A DNA stretch of 7,864 nucleotides, from positions 1 through 7,864 of the forward strand of contig JBAWEQ010000048.1 of NCBI GenBank assembly GCA_049591295.1. Reading direction: 5' to 3'. This document shows, piece after piece, positions 1 to 6,294 of this stretch (its first letter is position 1; every line of letters begins with the position of its first letter). The translations under genes and the position numbers were made by a program. Below the pieces are notes generated by a model. The model saw only the letters and a list, made by a program, of their open reading frames with translations, made no database searches and was not told the DNA's origin. Origin of the DNA: DTPS01 sp049591295 (GTDB taxonomy: Bacteria > Acidobacteriota > UBA4820 > DSQY01).

Positions 1-77
1 CCCGTCACCTCATAGAGGCGCAAGACAAGCTCCCGGCTCCGCTGCCATACTCTCAACCTCTCGTGCGCTCTCTTCAC
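1..77 (-). CDS. Four-helix-bundle IVP/S23-type protein, N-terminal part only (second copy)
   Basis: This short partial gene runs off the left edge. From a GTG at 77-75 the frame reads MKRAHERLRVWQRSRELVLR and then LYEVTG. It lines up with the start of the complete IVP protein at 5830-6198 (MRPHENLDVWKISMNLVTEI): both have the HExLxVW box followed by an amphipathic helix. That is the usual opening of the four-helix-bundle family named after proteins encoded in 23S rRNA intervening sequences. The GTG is chosen because a strong Shine-Dalgarno (GGGAGGG on the minus strand, 86-92) lies 8 nt upstream. That site overlaps the end of a 7-bp repeat array, and the flippase stop is only 31 bp away. The molecular function of solitary IVP proteins is unknown. 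Only 25 full codons are visible, so whether the gene is intact cannot be judged. Confidence 0.72.
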   Translation of the reverse strand, partial: MKRAHERLRVWQRSRELVLRLYEVT

Positions 78-85
78 TCCACTTT

Positions 86-92
86 CCCTCCC
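86..92 (-). promoter_or_regulatory. Shine-Dalgarno of the left-edge IVP gene
   Basis: The minus strand reads GGGAGGG, 8 nt before the GTG at 77. It decides the GTG start. Its first two bases are the last bases of the 7-bp repeat array at 91-125. Confidence 0.6.
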
Positions 93-125
93 GTCTAGCG
101 TCTCCCGTCTAGCGTCTCCCGTCTC
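91..125. repeat. 7-bp tandem repeat array (CCGTCTA/GCGTCTC), five units
   Basis: On the plus strand the units are CCGTCTA, GCGTCTC, CCGTCTA, GCGTCTC and CCGTCTC, with no gaps. The array overlaps the 3' end of the flippase gene: the flippase stop TAG (109-111) and its last residues (RDGRR) are encoded by repeat units. The other edge of the array touches the Shine-Dalgarno of the following IVP gene. The unit sequence is unrelated to the CTAGTCCC arrays further right, but both contain CTAG. Confidence 0.9.
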
Positions 126-1644
126 GCCCCCCCAGCGGGCTCCTTCGAAGCTTCGCCCACGCCCTCTTGAGCATGTCCCAGTCCTCGGGCTCGGGGCGGA
201 GGAGATACCAGAGGCCGGCGTAGACCGACAGGCCCACGGCGGCGCCCACGAGGGGATGGATGAAATGGAAGGCCGCTCCGCCCAGGGCCGCCCCGGCCAG
301 AAAGGCCGCGAGGGGCTTGAGGATGGTGCGGTCCCAGGGGCCGATCCGGAGCAGGACCCAGACCTCGACCGCCCGCGTCGCGTTCAGGATGGTCCAGGAG
401 AAGGCGGCGGAGGCCGCGGCCCCCACGAGCCCGTAGCGGGGGATGAGGAAGAGGCAGAGGGCCAGGTTGCCGGGGCCGAGAAAGATGGCGTTGTACAGGT
501 TCACCTTGGGATGGCCCGTCATGGTGATGAGGGTGCCGTTGGCCCCGTAGGCCGCCGAGATCATCTGCCCCACGGCCAGCAGGCAGAGGGCCAGGTACCC
601 CTCCTCGAAATCGCGGCCGAAGAGCCGGAGGATGGCGGGCCCGGCCAGGATGAGCCCCAGCCCGGCGAAGGTGGCCAGCAGGAAGATCCACCGCGTGGAG
701 GTGTGGAAGAGCCGCCTCAGCTCGGCCTTCTCGCCCCGCCCCGCGAGGCCCGAAAAGGAGGGGGCCAGCGAGGTGCCCATGGCGTCCGTGGGCATGCTCA
801 CCCCCTGGCCCAGCGTGGAGGCGATGCCGTAGACCCCCACGTTCGCGGCCGAACCGAAGTGCCCCAGCACCAGAATGTCCGACCAGGTGATGAAATAGTT
901 GAGGAACTGCATGAACATCACGGGCGTGGAGAAGGAGAGGAGGTGCCCCCACATGGGCGGGGAGGGCGGCGGGGAGGGCAGGGCCGCGAGGCGCTTGCGC
1001 AGCCAGGTGAGGCCCAGGAGAAAGACCATCACCGCGGCGGCGAAGAAGCAGACCAGCACGTACTCCAGGCTTCGGAAATAGAAGCCCGCGATGAGGAGCA
1101 TCGCGCTGAAGACCAGGGGGTGCGCGATGCGCTCGATGAAGACCTTGCCCCGGATGGCCTTGAGCCCCTGGAGCCCGCCGGCGCACACCTGGTAGAGCAC
1201 CCAGAAGGGCAGGGCGAGGGCCAGGCCGCTCAGGGGCAGCAGGAGCCCGTCCTTCTCGAAGAGGGAGTGCGAGGCCCACGGGCTGAGGAGCAGGATGAGC
1301 ACGGCCCCCACGGCGCTCGAGAGGACCGCCGTGCGGAAGGCCGCCCGGATGAACCAGCGGAGCTTGCCCCACTGGCCCGTGTCCGCGTAGGTGGCGGTGA
1401 AGTGGACCAGGGAGGTGGGCAGCCCCAGGCCCGAGGGGACCGAGATGACCGTCACCACCCGGTTGGCGAGGACGTAGAGTCCGTAGAGCTTGGCCCCCAG
1501 CACCCGCGTCACGATGATGGCGTTGCCGTAGCGGATGATGGCGCCCAGGACGTTGAAGAGCCCGGCCCAGCCGCCCTCTCTGGCCACGGTGCGCGCGTTG
1601 TCCGCCGAAGTCGGAGGCGGCAGCGAGAGGTCGTCGGTGCTCAT
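109..1644 (-). CDS. Polysaccharide/oligosaccharide flippase (Wzx-like, MOP superfamily)
   Basis: A 511-residue integral membrane protein. Hydrophobic segments occur along nearly the whole length, roughly 12-14 helices, separated by short basic loops such as WLRKRLAAL and TSTRWIF. The N-terminal region (about 18-75: AREGGWAGLFNVLG, then RYGNAIIVTRVLGAKLYGLY) is the typical first two helices of Wzx/MurJ-type exporters, in which a G-x-x-x-Y-G-x-Y-like motif follows helix 2. Family members flip undecaprenyl-linked oligosaccharide from the inner to the outer leaflet for O-antigen, capsule or exopolysaccharide. The ATG at 1644 has AGGAG about 4 nt upstream. The last residues (GGRDGRR) and the TAG stop come from a 7-bp repeat array, so the original C-terminus may have been shorter or different. 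The gene follows the sulfatase-fold gene after 137 bp. The substrate cannot be told from sequence; teichuronic-acid or other lipid-linked sugar export remains possible. Confidence 0.85.
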   Translation of the reverse strand: MSTDDLSLPPPTSADNARTVAREGGWAGLFNVLGAIIRYGNAIIVTRVLGAKLYGLYVLANRVVTVISVPSGLGLPTSLVHFTATYADTGQWGKLRWFIRAAFRTAVLSSAVGAVLILLLSPWASHSLFEKDGLLLPLSGLALALPFWVLYQVCAGGLQGLKAIRGKVFIERIAHPLVFSAMLLIAGFYFRSLEYVLVCFFAAAVMVFLLGLTWLRKRLAALPSPPPSPPMWGHLLSFSTPVMFMQFLNYFITWSDILVLGHFGSAANVGVYGIASTLGQGVSMPTDAMGTSLAPSFSGLAGRGEKAELRRLFHTSTRWIFLLATFAGLGLILAGPAILRLFGRDFEEGYLALCLLAVGQMISAAYGANGTLITMTGHPKVNLYNAIFLGPGNLALCLFLIPRYGLVGAAASAAFSWTILNATRAVEVWVLLRIGPWDRTILKPLAAFLAGAALGGAAFHFIHPLVGAAVGLSVYAGLWYLLRPEPEDWDMLKRAWAKLRRSPLGGRDGRR

Positions 1645-1702
1645 GCGGCTCCTGTTACCAAGCTCCCATCAAGACCCAACCGCGGAGGCCATGATCCCCA
1701 AT

Positions 1703-1734
1703 CCTCTGCGCCTTGGTGTCTTCGTGTCTTCGTG
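1703..1734. repeat. 8-bp tandem repeat (TCTTCGTG; minus CACGAAGA), four units, two exact
   Basis: On the plus strand: CCTCTGCG, CCTTGGTG, TCTTCGTG, TCTTCGTG, then GTGAAT. Read on the minus strand this is the CACGAAGACACGAAGA motif, which I recall as a widespread intergenic element in many bacterial phyla that yields spurious peptides like HEDTKTPRR; that recollection is unchecked. It lies about 50 bp beyond the stop of the sulfatase-fold gene, in the gap before the flippase. Confidence 0.75.
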
Positions 1735-1743
1735 GTGAATCTC

Positions 1744-1764
1744 ACTCTTCCGGCTTCCAGCTCC
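1744..1764. repeat. Degenerate 7-bp repeat (ACTCTTC/CGGCTTC/CAGCTCC)
   Basis: Three imperfect 7-bp units sit between the sulfatase-fold stop (1782) and the CACGAAGA repeat. On the minus strand they read GGAGCTG, GAAGCCG, GAAGAGT. Similarity between units is weak, and this could be chance in purine-rich sequence. Confidence 0.35.
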
Positions 1765-1781
1765 CAAGGCCCCTTCCCCTC

Positions 1782-3080
1782 TCACATGTAGCCCAGTTCC
1801 TTGAGGCGCTCGGCCATCTCGGCCTCCGCCTCGCGGGACTCGCCCCACGCCCCCGCCACCTCCGGCCGGCCCGAGAGGAGGGCATGCAGGCACTCCTTGA
1901 GCCGCCGGGCGTGGGGGTCCGATCCGGGCGGGGCCGGAGCGGCGTCCCTCCGGAAGAGGTTCCCCGGCTCCATCGCGAGCCCCCACTTGTTCGGCTGGCC
2001 CGGGACCTCCTCCGCGTAGATCCAGTCCCGGTCCCGCGCACAGCGCAGGAAGTTGTCCACGTGCTCGGAGAAGACCACGGCGTGGCCGGGATCCCGGCCC
2101 TGAGCCACGGCCTGAAGGTCCCGCCCCATGTAGAGCGGCTCCTCGAAGCCGGCCAGGGACGCCACCGTGGGCGCAAGATCCACGTGCTGGACCAGCGCCC
2201 CCACCGTCTCGCCGGCGTGGCGGCCCCGCGGGAACTTGACGCGCAGGGGAACGTGCACCGTCGTGTCGAAGAGCTTCTTGTGGGCGCAGTAGACGGCGTG
2301 GTCCCCCATGAGGCACTCGCCGTGGTCCGCGGTCACCACGAACAGGGCGTCGTCCCACCAGCCCTTGGCCTTGAGCGCCGCCACGAACTCCCCGAGCCGG
2401 CTGTCCTGGTAGGCCACGGCGGCGCGGTAGCGCTGGGGGAAGTGTTCGAGCGGCAGGGGCTGGTCGTACTCCGGGAAGTGGGGCGAGAACCAGCCCCTCT
2501 CCTTGAGCTGGTCGGTCACGCTCTTTCCCCCGCCGCCCTCGGCGGTGACGTGCGCCTTCGTGAAGGCGGGGGGCGCCTCGTAGACCATGTGGGCGTCGAA
2601 GAGGTGCAGCCAGAGGAAGGCGTCGCTCTTTCTTCCCTTGGCCCCGAGCCACCGGAGCCCGCGCGCGAGGGTCTTCTCGGCCGGGGCCCTGCGCCCGTAG
2701 ATCCTCCGCGTCACCCGCGCCACGAGACTCTGGTCCGACGGTTCGGGAAAGCGCGGGTCCCGGCCGCCCACCTGGTTGCCGAGGAACTGCGCGAGGAAGT
2801 CGACGCTCGTGATGGCCTGACAGTCCCAACCCATGGCCTTCAGGCGGTTAGGCAGGGCGTGGGGCGGAAGGGCCTTCTGCGCGTAGTTCGAGTAGACCCC
2901 GTGCTGGAAGAGGTAGTTGGAGGTGAGCATGGTGAGGTGCGAGCTGAGGGTGTTCTGGCTCTGGGCGAAGGCCTGTTCGAAGGTGGTCCACTCGGGCGCC
3001 AGGGCGTTCAGCGCCGGGGTCAGCTCTCCTCCCAGGTGGTCGGAGCGCACGCAGTCCAGGGTGATCAGGCAGACGAGCAT
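1782..3080 (-). CDS. Sulfatase-fold (alkaline phosphatase superfamily) hydrolase or transferase with Thr nucleophile
   Basis: A 432-residue protein with the sulfatase core. LITLDCVRSDHLG (5-17) carries the first metal Asp (D9). The nucleophile region reads NTLSSHLTMLTS (43-54). HLFDAH follows (159-164), then TADHGE (250-255) with the metal pair D252/H253, AHKKLFDTTVHVPL (266-279) and VDLAPTVASLAG. True type I sulfatases have C/S-x-P-S-R, whose Cys or Ser becomes formylglycine. Here the aligned position is T44, so a phosphoesterase or phospho(glycerol/ethanolamine)-transferase chemistry is at least as likely. The ATG at 3080 is firm: an in-frame stop lies about 65 bases upstream with no other start codon between, and AGGTGA precedes it. 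No signal peptide is visible, so it appears cytoplasmic. The C-terminus ends AERLKELGYM, resembling the CysC tail in this window. It follows the radical SAM gene by 116 bp. Confidence 0.85.
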   Translation of the reverse strand: MLVCLITLDCVRSDHLGGELTPALNALAPEWTTFEQAFAQSQNTLSSHLTMLTSNYLFQHGVYSNYAQKALPPHALPNRLKAMGWDCQAITSVDFLAQFLGNQVGGRDPRFPEPSDQSLVARVTRRIYGRRAPAEKTLARGLRWLGAKGRKSDAFLWLHLFDAHMVYEAPPAFTKAHVTAEGGGGKSVTDQLKERGWFSPHFPEYDQPLPLEHFPQRYRAAVAYQDSRLGEFVAALKAKGWWDDALFVVTADHGECLMGDHAVYCAHKKLFDTTVHVPLRVKFPRGRHAGETVGALVQHVDLAPTVASLAGFEEPLYMGRDLQAVAQGRDPGHAVVFSEHVDNFLRCARDRDWIYAEEVPGQPNKWGLAMEPGNLFRRDAAPAPPGSDPHARRLKECLHALLSGRPEVAGAWGESREAEAEMAERLKELGYM

Positions 3081-3145
3081 GGCTTCACCTTTCCGCTGGT
3101 GGATGTCCGGATGGGATCCCCCCCGGTGCGACCTCTCTCCCCTTC

Positions 3146-3164
3146 ATCGGCGGTCCCGGCCGAT
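3146..3164 (-). other. Small hairpin downstream of the radical SAM gene
   Basis: A perfect 6-bp stem (ATCGGC/GCCGAT) encloses a 7-nt loop, about 32 bp after the radical SAM stop and before the sulfatase-fold start. There is no T-tract, so it is not a convincing terminator. It may be an mRNA processing or stability element, or chance in GC-rich DNA. Confidence 0.25.
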
Positions 3165-3196
3165 TCGGTGGGCGCTCCTCCGGCATGTCCGCGGCA

Positions 3197-4333
3197 TCAG
3201 GGCCGCTTCCACGCGCCCTCCTCCAGAGGCTTCAGGTTCGGGTAGCGGGCCTCCAGCTCGGCGGCGCGGGCCTTGGGATAGATCACGCGCAGGGTGCGGG
3301 TCCGGTGATACTCCCCGCCGACCTGGAAGAAGGCCTGGGCCTCGTTCCCGCAGGTGCAGGAGGTGTGCGGGCAGCGCCGCGGCGCGTCGGCGAGATTTAG
3401 GTCGTCGGTGAGGATGTTGCCGAGCTGGCGGCGGCGGATGCGCCGTGCCTGGATCTTGGCGGGCCACTGCTTGTTGAGGTGCCAGGCGGCCTTCTGCCAG
3501 AGGGTCCACGGGAGGTTGCGGTCGTTGCCGCAGGAGAGGATCTTGCCGTCGCTCCCCAGGTAGATGTACCGGTGCCCGGCCAGACAGGGCTTGCCCTTGG
3601 GGTTCTTGCGCTCCACGAGCATCTCGTAGTAGTGGTCGGTCCAGAGAAACTGCCGAAGTTCGCGCCGGTCTTCGCTCGTGTAGGCCTCAGGGTAGGGCAC
3701 GTGCTCGAAGGCGCCGTTGTACTCGTTGGAGATAAAGGGCACGCCGATCGCGTCCAGGCGCGCCTTGTAGCGGCGCATGTACTCGAAGCGGTCGGGCTTG
3801 GCCACGTAGCCCACGAAGACCAGCACGCCCCGCTTCTGGATCATCTCGATGCGGCGGAAGAAGCCCTCGGCCTGCTCCTCGGTGATCTGCGTGTCGTGGA
3901 TCGTGCAGCCCATCCCCACCTTGGTGCAGTCGGCGCGGTCCAGAAAGGCCGCCACCTTGTCGTCCGAGGCCATCATGTTCGTGGAGAAAGAGATGCCCTC
4001 CACCTTGGGGTGGTGGGAGAGGCGGATCACTCCCTCCTGGATCTCCGGCGAGAGGAAGATCTCGCCCTCCACCCCCAGGCGGATCACGAGCCGGTAGGGC
4101 TGCTGAAGCAGACGGTCCACGATGCGCTGGAAGCGGTCCGGCCGGAAGTCCACCGGGCGCTTGGTCCACTCGGCGATGCAGTAGGGGCACTTGAGGGAGC
4201 ACTTGGTGAACTGGAGCTGCCACCTCACGAAGAGCAGCGGCAGCGCTTTGGCGGCCTCGGGCGCGATGCCCGGCTCCGCCTGGGGCTGGGTTGTGCGTAT
4301 GGCGACGGGCGCGAGCCCGGTCTGGGCGGTCAT
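3197..4333 (-). CDS. Radical SAM protein with SPASM-like C-terminal cysteines, substrate unknown
   Basis: A 378-residue protein. The [4Fe-4S]-SAM motif CxxxCxxC is complete (C45, C49, C52 in KCSLKCPYCIAEW), followed by a GGE-like LGVEGE (86-91) and STN near 117-119. The C-terminal part has the pattern of a second cluster site: C250, then YLGSDGKILSCGN with C268, GNI (305-307), and C321-x4-C326-x-C328. This resembles SPASM or twitch domains that bind auxiliary iron-sulfur clusters in enzymes oxidising peptides, sugars or alcohols. ATG 4333 has an excellent GGAGGAG 6 nt upstream. The gene lies between two alkaline-phosphatase-fold genes upstream of a flippase, which suggests modification of a surface polymer or its precursor, but no characterised subfamily is recognised. 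A RiPP-maturation role is possible in principle, yet no precursor peptide was seen nearby. Confidence 0.85.
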   Translation of the reverse strand: MTAQTGLAPVAIRTTQPQAEPGIAPEAAKALPLLFVRWQLQFTKCSLKCPYCIAEWTKRPVDFRPDRFQRIVDRLLQQPYRLVIRLGVEGEIFLSPEIQEGVIRLSHHPKVEGISFSTNMMASDDKVAAFLDRADCTKVGMGCTIHDTQITEEQAEGFFRRIEMIQKRGVLVFVGYVAKPDRFEYMRRYKARLDAIGVPFISNEYNGAFEHVPYPEAYTSEDRRELRQFLWTDHYYEMLVERKNPKGKPCLAGHRYIYLGSDGKILSCGNDRNLPWTLWQKAAWHLNKQWPAKIQARRIRRRQLGNILTDDLNLADAPRRCPHTSCTCGNEAQAFFQVGGEYHRTRTLRVIYPKARAAELEARYPNLKPLEEGAWKRP

Positions 4334-4340
4334 GGCAGAC
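4334..4340 (-). promoter_or_regulatory. Spacer and start context of the radical SAM gene
   Basis: The six to seven bases here separate the ATG at 4333 from GGAGGAG on the minus strand (about 4340-4346), one of the strongest ribosome-binding sites in the window. It supports MTAQTG as the N-terminus even though the first 30 residues are poorly conserved in appearance. Confidence 0.55.
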
Positions 4341-4407
4341 TCCTCCGGCGGGCCCCAAGGGCCGCCTCCTCGATCCCCGCCCTCCCCCGCGACGATGCGC
4401 CACGCTT

Positions 4408-4437
4408 ATTTTAGCAGTCCTCGCGCATCCCCCGCAA
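4408..4437 (-). promoter_or_regulatory. Putative sigma-70-like promoter for the radical SAM gene
   Basis: On the minus strand, TTGCGG (4437-4432) and TAAAAT (4413-4408) are separated by 18 bp. The TAAAAT is the only clearly AT-rich hexamer in this 144-bp gap, and it lies about 75 bp before the ATG. The -35 match is poor. If real, the radical SAM, sulfatase-fold and flippase genes could form a unit separate from the upstream genes. Confidence 0.35.
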
Positions 4438-4464
4438 CTTCATCAACCCGGTCAATCCGCTGGA

Positions 4465-4478
4465 AGCCCCCGGGGGCT
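4465..4478. other. Perfect 14-bp palindrome at the stop of the phosphodiesterase-like gene
   Basis: AGCCCCCGGGGGCT overlaps the TGA stop (4478-4480). On the minus-strand transcript it could form a short GC hairpin directly after translation ends. No T-run follows, so it is at best a weak terminator; it might equally be chance. Confidence 0.3.
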
Positions 4479-5782
4479 CAACCGATCGCCTTCAGGAGAA
4501 GCCCATGCACGTCCTCAATGTGGGGCCTCTTGTCGGGCAGGGGCCGGTTGGAGAGGAGGAAGGCGTCGTGGCGGTTGTGCATGCCTGTGAAGTGCGTGCG
4601 GGCGAAGGGTTCCGCCTTCCTGGGGTTGCCCTTGAGGTCGAAGCCGTCGGAGGTGAGCAGGACCAGATCCGGGGCCTTGTCGAACTCCGGCCCCTCGTAG
4701 ATCTGCTCGGGGAAGAAGACCTCCTTGATGAAGCGCCGGCCCTGGTACTCCAGCCCCAGGAAGAAGGCCTTCAGCTCCTCCCTCAGCGCCGGGACCTCCT
4801 GCTCCTCCACGCGGCCCTTGGGGTAGCGGCCCTTTCGGTGGACGTAAATCCGCGATGGGTCGAGGGCGAAGGCGCGGGCCTCGGGGTGGATGTCCGCGAA
4901 GGAGTCGGGCGGGTCCTTCTCCCACTTCAGGAAGCCGCCGTTGACCAGATGGCGGTTCACCAAAACCTCCGTCTCGATGCCGCAGAAGCCATGGTCGCTC
5001 ATCAGCAGGCAGAGGTCCTCGCCGCCCAGGCGGTCCAGCAGCCGACCCACGACGGCGTCGGCCTTGGCGTAGTAGGCCATGGCCCGCTTGTGGTTGGGGT
5101 GGGTCGCGTCGGCCACGGCGTGCCACTGGAAGTGCTGGAGCCGGTCGGTGCCCGTGATGATGGCTACGAAGAGGTCCCAATTCTCGGTTTTCCAAAAATG
5201 ATCGAAGGCCCGCTCCCGCGCGGCGAGGGTCTCGTCGAGATCCCGGTAGAGGAAGTCCGCGTCCGCGGCCTTGCTGGTGTCCACGTCGATGCGGTAGCCC
5301 ATCTTCTCCAGGTCCGGCAGGACGGAGGGCGGATGGACGGCCTTCTTGAGATCGATGGCCACGAAGCCGGAGACGAGGACCCCCTCGTGGGGCCGGGCGG
5401 GGTAGGTGCCGGGGAGGTTGAGGACGACCGAGCGCTTGCCCCGCTTGCCGAGGGTGTCCCAGAGGGGCTCGGCCTTCAGATTGGGGTAGCTCGGGAAATA
5501 CATCTGATAGGTGCCAGGCTTCAGGTCCATGAAGCCGTAGATGCCGTGGCGCGCTGGGTTCGTGCCGGTCATGAAGGAGGACCACGAGACCGACGAGATC
5601 TCCGGAAGCGTGGCGTCCATCTGCTGGAAGTGCGAGGGACCCGCCGCGGCGAGCCTGCCCAGGTTCGGCGTGACCCCCTTCGCGATGAGGTGTTCGAGCA
5701 GGGTGTACGGCACCCCGTCCAGGCCGATCAGCACCGCGCGGGGCTTGGTGGATCTCGTGAAGAGCTTGCTTAGAAGAGCCAT
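4478..5782 (-). CDS. Alkaline phosphatase superfamily protein (type I phosphodiesterase/nucleotide pyrophosphatase-like)
   Basis: A 434-residue protein with the phosphodiesterase layout of this fold. LIGLDG (18-23) gives metal ligand D22. The nucleophile segment LPEISSVSWSSFMTG (59-73) aligns S63 with the Thr/Ser nucleophile of the P-x-x-T-x-x-x-W motif. ARHGIYGF follows (77-84), then GTDRLQHFQWH (211-221) with D213/H217, SDHGF (262-266) with D263/H264, and a late THFTGMHN histidine motif. Such enzymes hydrolyse phosphodiesters, nucleotides or other phosphate or sulfate esters; the substrate is not predictable here. No signal peptide or membrane helix is evident, so a cytoplasmic location is likely, unusual for an enzyme acting on exported glycans. 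ATG 5782 has GGAGG 4 nt upstream. The upstream leader contains a CTAG repeat array. It ends 144 bp before the radical SAM start. Confidence 0.85.
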   Translation of the reverse strand: MALLSKLFTRSTKPRAVLIGLDGVPYTLLEHLIAKGVTPNLGRLAAAGPSHFQQMDATLPEISSVSWSSFMTGTNPARHGIYGFMDLKPGTYQMYFPSYPNLKAEPLWDTLGKRGKRSVVLNLPGTYPARPHEGVLVSGFVAIDLKKAVHPPSVLPDLEKMGYRIDVDTSKAADADFLYRDLDETLAARERAFDHFWKTENWDLFVAIITGTDRLQHFQWHAVADATHPNHKRAMAYYAKADAVVGRLLDRLGGEDLCLLMSDHGFCGIETEVLVNRHLVNGGFLKWEKDPPDSFADIHPEARAFALDPSRIYVHRKGRYPKGRVEEQEVPALREELKAFFLGLEYQGRRFIKEVFFPEQIYEGPEFDKAPDLVLLTSDGFDLKGNPRKAEPFARTHFTGMHNRHDAFLLSNRPLPDKRPHIEDVHGLLLKAIG

Positions 5783-5803
5783 GGGGCCTCCGAGGACTGT
5801 CGG

Positions 5804-5851
5804 GACTAGGTGACTAGGGGACTAGGTGACTAGGTCATCAGGGGACTGGGC
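5804..5851. repeat. 8-bp tandem array (GACTAGGT/GACTAGGG), inverted relative to the arrays at 6223 and 7219
   Basis: Plus-strand units are GACTAGGT, GACTAGGG, GACTAGGT, GACTAGGT, then decayed units CATCAGGG and GACTGGGC. The array contains the IVP stop codon (TAG at 5832-5830), and the decayed units encode the last IVP residues. It lies in the leader of the phosphodiesterase-like gene, ending about 21 bp before that ATG. Bases 5805-5826 are a perfect 22-bp inverted match to 6247-6268 on the other side of the IVP gene. Confidence 0.92.
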
Positions 5852-6198
5852 GGATGGGCGTTCAGTAGCCCGTCGATGAGAGCGGACACTCGCCCACATG
5901 TCGCCGCCAAAGAACGGTGGACTTCCTCCTTCAAGTACTCGAGACGGCGGGCAATCTCCAGATGGGTCTCGAGCTCGCTCAGGGATGCACGAGCCACATA
6001 CAGGAACTGGTCACGCTCCTTTTTGCCTCTGCGGGCACATCCTTCGGCTATGTTGGCGGGAATGCTAACAGCGGATCGGCGCATCTGTGAAGAAAGCCCG
6101 AAAACCTCCTCCTTCGGAAAGGCGCGAGTGATCCCGTAAATCTCGGTTACCAAATTCATGGAAATCTTCCAAACATCAAGGTTCTCATGAGGCCGCAT
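5830..6198 (-). CDS. Four-helix-bundle protein of the IVP/S23 type (23S rRNA intervening-sequence protein family)
   Basis: A 122-residue, all-helical protein with the family signature. It opens with the ENLDVW box (5-10) and continues FPKEEVFGLSSQMRRSAVSI (27-46), then PANIAEG (47-53), FLYVARASLSELETHLEIA (65-83) and a last basic helix. Family length is about 115-130 residues. The first members were found inside 23S rRNA intervening sequences; most bacterial copies, like this one, lie outside rRNA and their function is unknown. ATG 6198 has GGGAGG 6 nt upstream. By eye the gene is clearly less GC-rich than its neighbours, consistent with transfer. It is bracketed by inverted 8-bp repeat arrays, one supplying its stop codon and its SPLMT tail. 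It interrupts an otherwise functional series of enzymes, so it probably is a late insertion, not a pathway member. Confidence 0.9.
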   Translation of the reverse strand: MRPHENLDVWKISMNLVTEIYGITRAFPKEEVFGLSSQMRRSAVSIPANIAEGCARRGKKERDQFLYVARASLSELETHLEIARRLEYLKEEVHRSLAATCGRVSALIDGLLNAHPPSPLMT

Positions 6199-6222
6199 TT
6201 TCCCCCTCCCAACCCTCTTTTT

Positions 6223-6294
6223 CCTAGTCCCCCAGTCACCTAGTCCCCTAGTCCCCTAGTCACCTAGTATCTTAGTATCCTAGTCCCCTAGTCT
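6223..6294. repeat. 8-bp tandem array (CCTAGTCC/CCTAGTCA), nine units
   Basis: Nine consecutive 8-bp units, seven retaining CTAG; variants end in CC, CA, AT or CT. The array contains the stop codon of the PHP gene (TAG, 6282-6280) and encodes that protein's final residues RRLGD. The rest fills the 81-bp gap before the IVP gene. Two AT-ending units (6263-6278) make the only AT-rich patch, a possible but unproven -10 region for the IVP gene. Confidence 0.95.

Noticed and set aside
256..1791. Long plus-strand open frame of 511 codons opposite the flippase
   Set aside because: It is rich in E, G, R, P and Q with no domain, as expected for the antisense of a GC-rich gene; the minus frame has clear membrane helices and a ribosome-binding site.
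1713..3245. Long plus-strand open frame opposite the sulfatase-fold gene
   Set aside because: No recognisable motif; the minus strand holds all sulfatase-fold motifs. High GC makes long antisense frames common.
3197..4333. RiPP maturase system around the radical SAM/SPASM-like protein
   Set aside because: The flanking gaps (116 and 144 bp) hold no plausible precursor peptide with a ribosome site, and the neighbours are not RiPP genes.
4465..4478. Intrinsic terminator at the phosphodiesterase-like gene stop
   Set aside because: The palindrome has no loop and no following T-run on the transcript; kept only as a low-confidence palindrome.
5804..6294. IVP region as a 23S rRNA intervening sequence
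   Set aside because: No rRNA sequence flanks it; the neighbours are protein-coding genes.
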